Below are positions 1 through 11,596 of a stretch of 64,000 nt of DNA, piece after piece. This DNA comes from Neocallimastix lanati (nom. inval.) (taxonomy: Eukaryota; Neocallimastigomycota; Neocallimastigomycetes; Neocallimastigales; Neocallimastigaceae). Each line of letters opens with the position of its first letter. The first letter of the stretch is position 1. The notes beneath the pieces were generated by a model. The model was not told the origin of the DNA. It did not search any database and was given only the letters and a program-made list of their open reading frames with translations. The position numbers and the translations under genes were made by a program. The DNA lies in assembly GCA_016946835.1 (NCBI GenBank), contig JACVTC010000044.1, positions 1,154,501 through 1,218,500 of the forward strand. Direction: 5' to 3'.

Positions 1-359
1 TTGAAATCTTAATTATAAAACTCTGTATGTGTTATTTATTATTTAAATTTAATTAAATTGTTATAATTAATAAGAACATCTTGATTTGACCAATTTAACC
101 CAAACTAGAAAGATTTAGCAAAAATCTAACCACCATAAAAACTTTTCAACAATTTTATATTATTTTTACATAATACTAAAATTGAGAAAATAAAAATTAA
201 AAAATAAAAATTATACTTAATTATGTAGAGTTTATTATAAGTAAATATAATAAACAATAACTCAGCACCAGTAGATTAGTAGTTGGAAATATTTTTAAAA
301 AAAGCTTTTATGATTAATAATATTTTTTTGATATATAAATATAAAATTTATTTTATTTG
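1..359. other. AT-rich sequence without a gene
   Basis: No open frame of useful length on either strand. Part of it (about 200-355) continues the minus-strand similarity to the LTR-like repeat that follows: the string AATAAACTC occurs here and, in the opposite orientation, near 1907. Confidence 0.5.
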
Positions 360-635
360 TTATTATTTATTATATTTTCTTAAAATAATAACTCTTGATT
401 ATTCAAAGAGAATTCAAGAGTCCTATTTATATTTTTTTAAAAAATTAATCGGTTAAATAAATTTATTTTCTAATCTTAACAAAAAATCTATTTAGGAAAG
501 ATTAGAAGAAAAACCTAAATAGTTTTTCGATCAATATTCTAATCATATTGATCATATAATTAAAGAAAACCTATTTGTTAGGAAAAACATTAATTACCGA
601 TTTTCTAATTAATTATTAAAATATTAAATATTGAT
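360..635 (-). repeat. LTR-like repeat, inverted copy 1
   Basis: The reverse complement of this stretch aligns with 1495-1770 over about 275 bp with many mismatches. Shared blocks, as read here on the plus strand, include ATAATAACTCTTGATT, CAAAGAGAA, CTAATCTTAACAAA, AAAAACCTA and ATCGGTTAA-like sequence. On the minus strand a TATAAATA box is followed by a short GA/CT-rich stretch, as in an LTR promoter. The retroelement LTR interpretation is inference; the inverted similarity is seen directly. Confidence 0.6.
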
Positions 636-1015
636 AGGACAGGAATTAATAAAAAAAGATTAAATAGTATGATAGATTAGATACATTTATAGTTTATAAT
701 ACATTATAAAATACATGATTCATTTTAATTAAAATAACTAATATTTTTATGGTAAAATATTAAATACAAATTTACATAATCTTTGTAAAAATTCTTTTTA
801 AATGAATAATAATAATAAGTAAATAAATTTTATATTATTTATATAAATGTATAAATATGTAAATAAATTTAGATCAATATATGAAAATATAACTATTAAA
901 TAAATTTATAAGTTAAAATCAATAAATATATTATTTATTATTTAAATAAATATTTTTTAAAAATAATTATTATTTTATAAATAATTATAAATTATTAATG
1001 ATTTTTCATTAATTA

Positions 1016-1059
1016 TAAGAAATCATAATTATTCATTATTGAATAATTATGATTTCTTA
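1016..1059. repeat. Perfect 20-bp hairpin between the inverted repeats
   Basis: TAAGAAATCATAATTATTCA (1016-1035) is followed by a 4-nt loop and then its exact reverse complement (1040-1059). It lies close to the symmetry axis of the inverted pair 360-635 / 1495-1770, so the whole 1.4-kb unit could fold back on itself. Confidence 0.8.
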
Positions 1060-1494
1060 CATTCTGTATAAGAATCTATAATTATTTTTAAATAAAATAA
1101 TTATATTTTCTTAGTTAAATTATAATTATAACTTTATTTAAATCATATTACTTTCGTACACTTTATTATAATTAATAATTTATTTAATATTAAATTGAAT
1201 ATTTATTTAATTTAGTATAAGAAAATTATTTAGATAAATAGCTTTTATACATTTATATAATAATAATAATTTATTTAATCATTCATTTAGATATTAAATT
1301 TATTAGTTTAGTAATTTAGTTAAACTATGAAACTAAATCGTTACTCTATATTGTATAATGTATTCTGTATTTTATAATGTATCTTATATTTTGTTTAATA
1401 CATAATTTAATATTATTTATATATCGTTTTCCTTATATGTAAATTCATATTTATATGATGGAAATATCTTTAATTCTTATTCTTTTATTTTTGA

Positions 1495-1770
1495 TCATTA
1501 GATTAGATTAACCAATCGGTTAATTAAGGTTTTTCCAATTACTTTATGGAAGTAATTGGTTTTACTTAATTAATGCGATGATCGATATGGATAGAATATC
1601 GATCAAAAGCTTATCTAGGTTTTTCTATCTAATCTTTTCCTAGATAAGAGATTTGTTAAGATTAGATAACACTTTTTTAATTATCCTTATTTTTTCAAAA
1701 AGTATAAATAAGGCTTTTGAGTTCTCTTTGAGAAATCAAGAGTTATTATTATAAAAATATAATAAATAAT
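1495..1770 (+). repeat. LTR-like repeat, inverted copy 2
   Basis: Plus-strand partner of 360-635. It contains a 10-bp hairpin (CCAATTACTT/AAGTAATTGG near 1537-1561), a TATAAATA box near 1702 and a CTCTTTGAG block. Similarity to copy 1 fades beyond about 1930. It is likely the promoter half of an old LTR; no coding sequence lies between the two copies. Confidence 0.55.
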
Positions 1771-1930
1771 AATAATAATAATAATAAAATAAATATTTTT
1801 AATTACTTTTATATTAATAAAAAAATAAATTGTTTAATAAAAGAATTTCTCAATATATAAACCGACTCTCTTTTGAATTTAGTGTTTCGTCTATTATATT
1901 TGCTATAATAAACTCCAAGCAATTAGATTT

Positions 1931-4900
1931 GAATCATAGGTAAGTATGATTCTTTTCTAATCTTTAATATTAGCAGTTAGAGCTAATATTAATGATTAAT
2001 GATTTAATTATATTTTATAATTAAATTATTACGTCTTGGAACGTTACGTTCAGAAAAATATGAATTTCTTAAATTTAAAAAAATAACCTAATCAAAAAAA
2101 AAAATTTAAATTATTTAAATTTATATTTAATTAGTTTATATGAATAAGTAATTAAATAATGATGGTTATTTAACAAACAATTAAATTATTAAATTAAAGT
2201 ATATTTTTAATTAAAAATTAGTATTTTTGTTTTTGTAAATAATTGTAACGAAACTCATAATGATTTATACCTAATATTCTTAATCTACAAAAATTAAATT
2301 TTGTAGAAGTGAATAAAAGGATAAATACTGAATGAAATAGAATTAAGAAATTTAAAAAAAAATAAATATGTTTTATTATTAAACACAAAAATGTTTTATT
2401 AAAAAAAATTTATTTTTATTTTAATATTAATCATTATTTATTTAATAATTAATTTTGTTTAAATTAATAAAATAATTGTTAAAACTAATAAAATAATAAA
2501 ATGAAATATTTATTATTTATACTAATTTATTTTAAATTTTAATAATAAAAATTGATTATTAATAACTAATAAAATATATAATAATTTATCAAAATAATTA
2601 ATAATCATAAAAATTGATTATTAAAAACTAATAAAATATCTATAATAATTTATTAAATAATTAATAATAAAGAATAATTTATAAGAAATATTTACATGTT
2701 TTTATATTTTTCTTTGATTTTAAACTATTTACATTAAAAATAATAAAATTAATAAAAGAGAAATAAAGAATAATTTATTATTAAATTAAATAATATATAC
2801 AATTAAAATGTTAATAAAGATGAGTTTTAAAATGTTATTTTAATTACAATTTGTTTATAAAAGTTGAATGATAAAATAAATAAAATAATCATTATTTTAA
2901 ATAAAAGTAACTTAAAAAATTATTTAACTATTTAATTTTAATTTTGCGATGTTTATAAGTTTGTTTATTTGTTATTTATAATTTATTAAATTTGTTTATT
3001 ATTTTGTTTATTTGGAGTTTTAGAAAAATATCATTTATTAATTTATTTTAGTTTTTAATTAAAATTATTAATGATTAATTAATTTATTATTATTTTATTT
3101 TAATTATTTTTATTTAATTAATTTTTCTTAAATATGGATTTAATTTTTTTTAGAATGGATTAATTTTTGGATTAAGTTAGACAAGAATTTGTTTTTTATT
3201 ATTTATTTTAATTTAATAATTTTGTTATTTATCAATAACTAGTAAATTAGTAACTATGGTTCAATGGTAAGTTACCATAACCATCGGGCTGAACCCTTAG
3301 GGTTTGACACCCACTCTTTCCAAATTTTAATAACTTTTTATTTATTATAACTAGAATATTAAAGAAATTACTAGTGTTTATCGGTTAAACAATTGAACCG
3401 ATAAAACTAGAAAAATCTATTTTATTAATATTTTTTATCATTTTTTATCTAAGATTCATTTTCTAGAAAGAAAACTTGTTTTCTTTAATTTTCTTTAATT
3501 TTCTTTTATTTCTAATAATTACTAATAACAACTGATAACTTAAAATAATCAATTTTCCTGAAAAACTATAAATAGGTGTAAAATTTCATAATAAAATATT
3601 TTTACTTGTGCTTTTATTAATTAATTTTAAAGTAATTTAAAATATTACAATGATTAATTAATAAAATAATAATTTACATTTTTTACTAATAAAAAAACTT
3701 ATTTTAATAAAACATATATTGAATTACTTTAGTGTCGAGAACCTTTTGTGTAAAAAACCTTATAACAATCTTAAGTAACATTAAGATTTGTTACAATAAT
3801 AAACTAAATAGTTAAATAATTCTAAATTACTAACATTTCTAAATAATATGTATTTAAAATAAATATTGTTTATTATTTTTAAGGTATATTTAGTTAAAAT
3901 ATATTAATTCAATTTATATTAACAATTAAATAGTATAAAAATTATAAAATAAAAATTTGGAAAATAATCAAATAGTATAAAAATATTAAATTAAATTTTA
4001 AAAACATAAATTTACAAAAAATAAATTTTAGGGAAAAATAATAATATTCATAAAATAAAATAAATAAAATATTATAAAAATAATAAGTATAGAGCATTAC
4101 GTCCCATTTGTTGTTACGATACAAATAATAAATAAAAAATAAATAAGAAATTAAATAAACAATTAAGATTAATTAATAAATAAATAAGAATAAAAAATTA
4201 AATAATGTATAAATAACTAAATTATTTAAAATAATGTATTAATTGTATTTATTCAATATTGTAATTGTAAACAATTAGATATTTTATTATAAATAATTAA
4301 AATTATATTTATTATTATTTTATATTTTTATTATAAAATTTTTATTATACTTTATTATATTTTTATTATTATCTTATATTAAATATTATATTAAAATTAT
4401 ATTTTATTATATTTTATTATTATAAAATTATTATTTTTTGTTATTATATTTTTATTATAATCTTTTAAAGATATAAAAAGAACAAAGTAAAACAATACTT
4501 TAGTTCTTCCTCTTCTTTCAACTTTATTTTTATATTTTTCTTTTAATTTTTCGAGAATGAATTATTAAATATTTTTAACTAGTAAAATTAAATAATTAAA
4601 TAAATAAGTAAGTAAAATTAAATTATTCTCTTAATAAATTGTTTAGTTTTGTTTTTTTGTATTTTTGTAATGATTAAGGATAAAAATAATTTTGGTTAGC
4701 TTTAAATATTTAGATTGTTAAGTAAAATAGTTATAATTTTAGAGATAAAATTTATTAAATTATTTATTTAAGTTATTTTTATTAGAATAGTTAAAAATAA
4801 TATTTATTTTTATTAGAGAAAAATTAAATTTTAATTATTAGAATATATTATTTTTTTAAAATAATCTTCAATTCTGTACCACTGTAAAAGGTAAGTTTAT

Positions 4901-5420
4901 TATTAACTAAAATAACGAATAATAATTAAATTCAAAGGCTAAGATAACTTAACACCTCTCTATTCGAGTTTTTAATAATAAACACAAAAATTAATTATAT
5001 CTATGACTATTATCTCTGTCACACTAGAATATAGCGCTGCACTTTATAACTATATTCGTTATTAGTTACTGGGCTTACACAGGGTAACTATATTTATTTA
5101 ATAATTATTTTTTTATTTATTAATATTTATAATAACAATTTACGTTAATAGTAACGCTAGTACGTTACAGTTACAAGTTCAATTATTATTTATACATGTC
5201 AATAATTTTATGATTGATAAATAATTTAATTTAACTTAGTTTACTAATCACTAAATAAAATATACTTAACTAAGTATTTAATTATATAATTAACTATAAA
5301 ATAATAAAATTTAATGTACAAAATTAATAAAAGATTTTATTTGATTAGCAGAAATTGCTAACTGTTTAGAGATACGTTACGTAACCAGAGGACTAAAATT
5401 GGATAGGCTCAAAGTTACCA
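1931..5420. other. AT-rich intergenic region with possible solo LTR
   Basis: No convincing coding sequence on either strand. Around 3355-3795 a TATAAATAGG box, an upstream CGGTTAAACAATTGAACCG inverted repeat and a terminal TTACA recall the LTR-like sequences at the left edge, so an old LTR may lie here (weak). A compact hairpin with tRNA-like boxes sits at about 3254-3310. Otherwise A/T homopolymers and short direct repeats. Confidence 0.4.
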
Positions 5421-5446
5421 GGTATCTGTTACAAGGCCTCTCCCAA
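5421..5446 (-). other. Polypurine tract and start of 3' LTR of gypsy relic
   Basis: On the minus strand, downstream of the integrase, TTGGGAGAGGCCT is followed directly by TGTAACAGATACC. A purine-rich tract abutting TGT is the usual junction between a Ty3/gypsy body and its 3' LTR. The LTR would extend leftward from 5433, but its other end is not recognisable. Confidence 0.4.
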
Positions 5447-5505
5447 GGAGCAAGCTACTAATGGTTGACGACGTTAGCAATGAACTGGCTGTAACTAAAA
5501 TCTTA

Positions 5506-7145
5506 TTAATCCTCCAGCAATTCCGCATAGTGAGGATTGTCGTCGATCACGTCGGCGTTGACCCACTCTTGTTTATCATTCTGGTAGCAACCAGATACTT
5601 GTACTGTCCTTGGTGCTTCCTAGATCCAAGGATATGAATTATCTTTTGGCTTCCTACGGGAGATGGTACTAATGTCTTGGGTAGTTTGTAGTACGGTTCC
5701 AACTCACTTACGTGAAACACTGGGTACATGTTTGGAAATGGCGAACAACTAATATCTAGCCTGTAGTTCTTCTTTTCCTCGTCGACGCCAATTACCTTGA
5801 ATGGCCCAAACTTCCTTGTGGCTAACTTATAGAACGGCAACGCATCATAGTTTTCTGGCTTTTTTAGCCATACCTTGTCGAGCAGCCTATACCTGGGGGA
5901 ATAATCTATACGAGTCTTGTCCATATTATCCAGGTATCTAGTCTGGGCGATTTCCAATATGTGCTTAAGGTTTCCCAAGTTGTGAGCAAAGCTATCAATC
6001 ATTTTGGCTTCGCCAAAAGAATGCACCAAGTCAGCTGTCTTTGGGGAGTTATGTACCTGGTAGTTATACAAGGTAAGGAAAGGAAATTGTTGGGTAGAAG
6101 CGTGGATTGAGTTGTTATAGCAGAATTCTGCTAAGAATAAGTAATCCATCCAGCTTTCGTCATCGTAAGTTCCCACAAAGCACCGTAAATAGGTTTCTAC
6201 GTAGGCATTGTTCCTTTCGACATGGCCTACCGTCTCATGGTGACTAGTGGTAGCATACCTGACTTCTGTTCCGAAGAACTCTAGTAGCTCCTTCCATACT
6301 TGGCCTGTAAACTGAACTCCTTGGTCAGTCGTAACCACTTTAGGGAATCCGTGCAACCTGTAAATTTCTCTTAGGAAAGCGTTAGCAGTCTCGTTAGCGT
6401 TTGGCACATGCTTAAATCCTATCAGGTGTATCATCTTAGTTAATTTGTCACATCACACTAAGATACAACCTGCTCTTTTCGTTTCCCAAACGTATCCATC
6501 TTCTGTTCTTGTCCTTCATTTTACTGGCAGATTTGTTATAAAATCTAATTGTACCTCTTGCCAGGGTAATTCCGCAACTGGAACTCTTACTTTAGTACCA
6601 TATTCTTTGTGTCTATCATCCTTCTTGGTAGCGCAAGTTTTACAAGCTTTTACGTAGCCTGAGATATCCTTCCTCATCTTCGGCCAGTAGAAATTCTTCG
6701 ATACTAGGTGTGAAGTCTTATCTATTCCCAAATGACCTGCGTACACCGAGTCGTGGTTTAATTGGATGATTGTCTTCCTGAACGTTGTGGGCACGTATAC
6801 TTGTTCAGGGTTTTCCTTTCTTACCAGAAGGCCATCTACTTCTAGCCAATGCTTCTTGTTGTAATTGTTTCTGGAATCATCCGCTAAGTCTTTAATTATC
6901 TCTTGGGCCATTTTGTCCTGTCTATAGGCCTGCTTAATATCGTCCACGAAATTGGTAGCTAAGGCTAAATAACTTGCTTCTCCATCTACATCATCGAATC
7001 CTACCAATTGTTTTAATAGGCTATCTTTGTCGAATTCTTTACCCTCAGTTTTCTCTGTTTCTACTCTTGAGAGAGCATCAGCTTTACCATTCTTTTTCCC
7101 AGGTCTATATACTATTCCGAACCAGTACTTGGCGAATAGTTCTTA
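5506..7145 (-). pseudogene. Ty3/gypsy retrotransposon pol fragment (RNase H end, integrase, broken chromodomain)
   Basis: Read on the minus strand from 7145, it shows the end of RNase H (motif YRPGKKNGKADALSR), then the integrase H2C2 zinc domain (H..H..CKTC), then the DDE core with LDFI, TDQG and the GHVERN glutamate, then a C-terminal region ending in a chromodomain-like sequence. Two in-frame TGA codons lie between 6435 and 6515, in the integrase core, and a -1 shift near 5570-5580 splits the chromodomain, whose tail ends at 5506. Gag, protease and reverse transcriptase are absent, and sequence to the right of 7145 is plain AT-rich DNA. GC is clearly higher than the surroundings. This is a dead, 5'-truncated copy. 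Chromodomain-bearing (chromovirus) membership is inferred from domain order. Confidence 0.9.
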
Positions 7146-7360
7146 ATGAATTCAATTATTTTACATCAATTATTTTATTTACATTATTTTATTATATAAT
7201 TATTAACTATTATTATTAATCTATATTTTATATATATTTCATAATAATATATTTTAAATTTCTAATTAAATAACAAATTTAAGTATTCAATATTGATTGT
7301 ATCAAATAAAGAATTATAAAGTTATTTAATCCATCTTAATGTTTCATAGCTAATAAGATA

Positions 7361-7573
7361 TTAATAAAAATTATATTTATTTCTGATTTCTTGAGTAATG
7401 AAACTTTCATCCACTTTGATATTGTCGTAAAGAACTTCAATTATTTTACATATTGAATACTTATTTTCTTCTGCATAGGCAATCACATATTCTCTATCAT
7501 CAATAACTAAAGGAAATATAAAGAAATGATAATGGGTATCGATTTCTCTGGATTTGATATCTTCAATTTTCAC
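7361..7573 (-). CDS. Hypothetical 70-residue protein
   Basis: A 70-codon ORF beginning MKIEDIKSREIDTHYHFF with ordinary amino-acid composition: not a low-complexity Phe/Tyr/Ile translation like most spurious ORFs here. It carries acidic and basic residues and no signal peptide or membrane segment. I do not recognise the family. It sits between the gypsy relic and copy A of the 545-bp dispersed repeat, whose other copy adjoins viral gene relics, so it might be a viral leftover (speculative). It could also be an exon or gene fragment. Confidence 0.35.
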   Translation of the reverse strand: MKIEDIKSREIDTHYHFFIFPLVIDDREYVIAYAEENKYSICKIIEVLYDNIKVDESFITQEIRNKYNFY

Positions 7574-7748
7574 CTCATTTGTTAAACTTTAGAAATATTA
7601 ATATTATTCTGTATATATATCCACATGGAGTGTAAAGATTAATTATACGATGTCTTATATAAAATTAATGTCAATTAAATTTAGAGATACTTATATAAAT
7701 GATTTTTATTTAAAAACTTCACAAATATAAAATTTAATACGAAAGAAA

Positions 7749-7920
7749 ATGACAGAAAAAACGCAATTACTTACTCTTCAATTATTGAAAAATGGATCTA
7801 TTGACAAAAAAAAATTTATTTAAAAAAATACAACAAAAATTAAAAACTCCAGCTCCTAGTAAATATGTTAATCTAAATCTCATAAATGATTTTGTCGATT
7901 TTTTAATAAAACATTATTAA
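7749..7920 (+). pseudogene. Small ORF broken by a one-base shift in an A-run
   Basis: ATG at 7749 opens a frame starting MTEKTQLLTLQLL that stops after 25 codons. Around the A-run at about 7806-7814 a one-base change of frame leads to a second open stretch (KTPAPSKYVNLNLINDF) ending at TAA 7918-7920. Together about 57 residues of normal composition. No family recognised. Either a decayed gene fragment or a homopolymer length error in the assembly. Confidence 0.3.
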
Positions 7921-8117
7921 ATGTAAAATATTTTTATTTGATAATATAATGCAGAGTAACGTTAAATGTTACCAATAATGTTAGACTAGAAAATAAATAT
8001 AAATAACATATAATAACATATTCTTAAATGAATAAGATCTTTCTAAATGTAAAAGTAATAAATAAATAAATAAACACATAATAAAATATAAATATCATTT
8101 CTGAATTTAAGTGTTAT

Positions 8118-8664
8118 ATTTAACAGAAGCTCTTTACTAAAAACAACAAATATTTGGTTACGAATAACAGTTTTTGATAAAACCATTATAAACTAAGTTT
8201 AATTAATATAAATTAAATAATTTTTAATAAATTAAAAAAAATTAATAATAATAAAAAATAAATGTTTAATTTGTATTATATTAATTATAATTTTTAAATA
8301 AAGTTATATATTTTTATTTATTATTTTTGTTTTATTTTACATGTATAATAAATTCAAATAGACATATCAAAAACAAATATATAAGGATTAATTTTAAATT
8401 AAAATTAATAATAGGAAAGTAAAGATATAGGATTAAATATAAATTTTATTAATCCATATCATAATTTAAATACGTTAATTGATAGATATACTAACTAATA
8501 TAAAATAATAATTAAGAAAGTTAAAAAAATATGTATATTCAACAGATAGAAGAATTTAAAATATACTTTGGCTTATTGTAATAATCCATATAATATTGAT
8601 TATTGATGATTTTATTATATTTGATATATCAAATTATTTTTATGATGATGTTTAATTTATTTAT
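8118..8664. repeat. Dispersed ~545-bp repeat, copy A
   Basis: Near-identical to 31226-31770 in the same orientation. Shared stretches include ACAACAAATATTTGGTTACG, GACATATCAAAAACAAATAT and GTAATAATCCATATAATATT. There is no ORF. Copy B has a 4-bp insertion (GATC) relative to this copy near its end. No terminal inverted repeat was evident; an LTR fragment, a non-autonomous element or a duplicated segment are all possible. Confidence 0.85.
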
Positions 8665-8756
8665 ATATTAAATATTATAATTATTAAATATTAAATATTA
8701 AATATTATTAAATTAATAAGAATTATCATCAAAGTAATTTATATACACAAAATAAT

Positions 8757-8880
<124 letters not shown>

Positions 8881-9000
8881 TGTTTATGTATAAATAAATA
8901 TTACTGAATAAATTAAATAATCTAGATTAAAAATTAAATATTATGAATATATAAATCATAAATATTTATGTAAAAATAATTTAAATTATGTAAAGTAAAT

Positions 9001-9160
9001 TAACATTATTTTATTTTATTTTATTTTATTTTATTCAATCTATACTTTATATTTAATATTCTACTATTTATTTTATTTTATTTTATTTTATTTTATTTTA
9101 TTTTATTTTATTTTATTCAATCTGTACTTTATATTCATATTCTACTATTTATTTTTATTT
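9001..9160. repeat. (TTTTA)n satellite with TTCAATCTGTACTT insert units
   Basis: Two tracts of TTTTA pentamers, each followed by a ~35-bp unit beginning TTCAATCTGTACTTTATATT and ending near TCTACTATTTA. The same unit plus pentamer arrangement recurs at 12.2 kb (inverted) and in the array at 22.0-22.7 kb. Confidence 0.85.
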
Positions 9161-9239
9161 TATACATTTATTACATTCTTTATTTATTTATTTATTTGTT
9201 TGTTTATTTATTTATACATTTATTTTTTTTTACATATAA

Positions 9240-9370
9240 TTTTATTAAAATTTTTATGGCGTTAACAAAAAATTTTACAAGCCATTAAAAATAAATTGCG
9301 TATTGAAAATTTGTATTATAAAAATTGGCGAAATGAACCACATTCCAAAAATTTATTAATATTCACATGA
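9240..9370. repeat. Possible relic of a MULE subterminal region
   Basis: Contains ATGGCGT, an AATTTTACAAGCCA block and TTGGCGAAATGAACCAC in the same order as the left subterminal part of the MULE at 19060-19150 (ATGGCGTG, AATTTATAAGCCA, TTGGCGAAAT). Similarity is short and interrupted, so this is tentative. Confidence 0.3.
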
Positions 9371-9497
9371 AATAATTATCTATTTAATATAAAAATAATA
9401 TTTTATTTTTATAAACAAAGTGAAGAAGTCTCTTCAATAAAATATCTTAATATATAATAAATAAATGTATAATTAAATATAATTAAATAAATTACCT

Positions 9498-9550
<53 letters not shown>

Positions 9551-9990
9551 CAAAAAGCGAATAAAACTCCAACAAACTCTACCAAGCCTCAACTAAATAT
9601 TACATAAATAATAATAAAATATATTAATAAAAATATATATATATATATATATATAATAAAGGTAACTATGACAGAAATATTAAAAACTTTTTTTTTTTTA
9701 TAATTTTTTTTATTTTTCTTATTTTCATTTTATTTTTTATTTCATATTTTTTTATACTTCTGATACAATAAAAAGAATTAAAAAAAATCTTTTTTTCTAT
9801 TCGACGTTTTAGTTGAAAAAAAAAAAATTAAATACTTTTTTAATAAACATTTAAAATAAAGAATTAAATAAAAAAAAATAAAATTATATTGAAAAAAAAT
9901 ATTAATAAATAAATAACAATAATAATAATATTTAAATTTAAATATATACATACCTAAATATAATATATATACACAAAAAAAAAAAAAAAA
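9371..9990. other. Upstream region of the acetyltransferase gene
   Basis: AT-rich, with an (AAT)n tract near 9500-9550, an (AT)n tract near 9636-9654 and several A or T homopolymers. A run of A bases directly precedes the ATG at 9991. No promoter element can be singled out. Confidence 0.5.
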
Positions 9991-10587
9991 ATGTCAAACA
10001 TTAGAATTAGAAAAGCCGAATTAAATGATGCTGAGGCCATTTTAAAAGTTTATGAATACTATGTATTAAAAACAGCTATCTCATTTGAATATGATGTGCC
10101 AACAGTTGAAGAATTTCGTTCACGTATGGAACGTACTTTAAAAAAATATCCATATATTGTTGCTGAAATGGACAATGAAATTGTAGGATATGCCTACACT
10201 AGTCCATTTGTTGGTAGAGAAGCTTACGACTGGTCTGTGGAAACGACAATTTATCTTAAACAAAACGTCAAAAGAAAAGGTCTTGGAAAAAAGCTTTATC
10301 AAGTTATTGAAAATATATCAAGAGCCCAAAATATTAACAATCTTTATGCCTGCATTGGCTATCCAGAGATTGAAGATGAATATTTAACAAAAAATAGTGT
10401 GCAATTCCACGACCATGTTGGCTTCCACTGGATTGGTGAATTTAAAAATTGTGGATATAAATTTGATAGATGGTACCATATGGTTTGGATGGGAAAAGCT
10501 ATTTCAGAATGTAAACCCCATCCAGATCCTCTCATTCCATTTCCACAATTTACTTCTGAAGAATTGGTAAAATTGGGATTAAATTAA
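9991..10587 (+). CDS. GNAT-family N-acetyltransferase (phosphinothricin acetyltransferase-like)
   Basis: An intact, intronless 198-residue protein. It follows the layout of the bacterial PAT/Bar-type GNAT branch: N-terminal RIRKAELNDAEAILKVYEYY; central YIVAEMDNEIVGYAYTSPF (about residues 54-72); acetyl-CoA loop VKRKGLGKKLY, a Q/RxxGxG-type motif (about residues 93-103); then NINNLYACIGYP and the late GFHWIGEF..CGYKFDRWYHMVWM segment typical of this branch. Expected activity is transfer of acetyl from acetyl-CoA to a small amino compound; the real substrate cannot be read from sequence. Length matches the bacterial family (~170-200). No signal peptide, so cytosolic. GC is well above its flanks and there is no intron, which fits acquisition from a rumen bacterium. 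Start chosen at the first ATG, right after the A-run. Confidence 0.9.
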   Translation: MSNIRIRKAELNDAEAILKVYEYYVLKTAISFEYDVPTVEEFRSRMERTLKKYPYIVAEMDNEIVGYAYTSPFVGREAYDWSVETTIYLKQNVKRKGLGKKLYQVIENISRAQNINNLYACIGYPEIEDEYLTKNSVQFHDHVGFHWIGEFKNCGYKFDRWYHMVWMGKAISECKPHPDPLIPFPQFTSEELVKLGLN

Positions 10588-11121
10588 TACAAAATGCATA
10601 ACTAATAGCAAAATACTTTTAGAAATAAATAAATAAATAAAAATAAATAAATACATAGAAATTAAAAAAAAAAATAATAAATTATATATTTAAAAAAAAA
10701 TATTAAATTATCTAAATTTAATTTAAATATCTTATATTTAAATGGACTACAATTATCTTTTCATAGAAATAGACTTTTAATATTGAATACACATTCTAAA
10801 AAAAAAAAAATTTGTAAATTATAAAATAGTTATTTAAATATATTATTTTTTTTTTTTTTTTTTTGTTTAAAAAATATAAAAATAAAAAAAAAAGATGAAA
10901 AAAAAAAAAAAAAAGATTTTTTGAATTAAATGTTGATGGGGTAATTTATTCTTTAGTATAAATGTTATATTTCATTAATAATAATAAAAAATTTTTTAAA
11001 AAAAAAAATAAAATGATTTAATTTTTTTTTATTATTATTATTATTTAATGTGTATTTTTTTTACTTTATTTTATTTAAATATACATATAAAAGGAATAGT
11101 CAATTTCAATTTCTATTTCTA

Positions 11122-11202
<81 letters not shown>

Positions 11203-11560
11203 AGTAAAAGAAGAAGTAATGAATTTTTATTTATTTAAAAAAAAAAAATAAAAAAAAATGATGATATATTGAAGAATTAATGAATTGTACTGCAAAAAGT
11301 CATTAAATAAAAACTTTAATGTTTAATTATTTTGATTATTATTATTATCATTTTTATTATTTTGATTTTTATTAAGAATAAATAAATCCAAATATTTAAA
11401 TACCAAAGAATAAAAAAAAAAATTAAAAGTTTAACATATAATCCTTTAATTTTATTAATGAAATTAACAACAAAAAAAAAAGTACACACACAAAAAAATA
11501 TATAAATAGGCTATTTAAAAACACATAAAAAAAAACTTTACCTTTAATCAGAATAAATGT

Positions 11561-11596
<36 letters not shown>

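Noticed and set aside
3254-3310. tRNA-like segment with an A-box (TGGTTCAATGG) and a B-box-like GGGTTTGACACCC
   Set aside because: No acceptor stem pairs at the right distance, and the middle folds instead as nested ATGGTAA/TTACCAT hairpins. Not a functional tRNA gene.
6445-6657. Plus-strand ORF within the gypsy relic
   Set aside because: Antisense of recognisable integrase codons.
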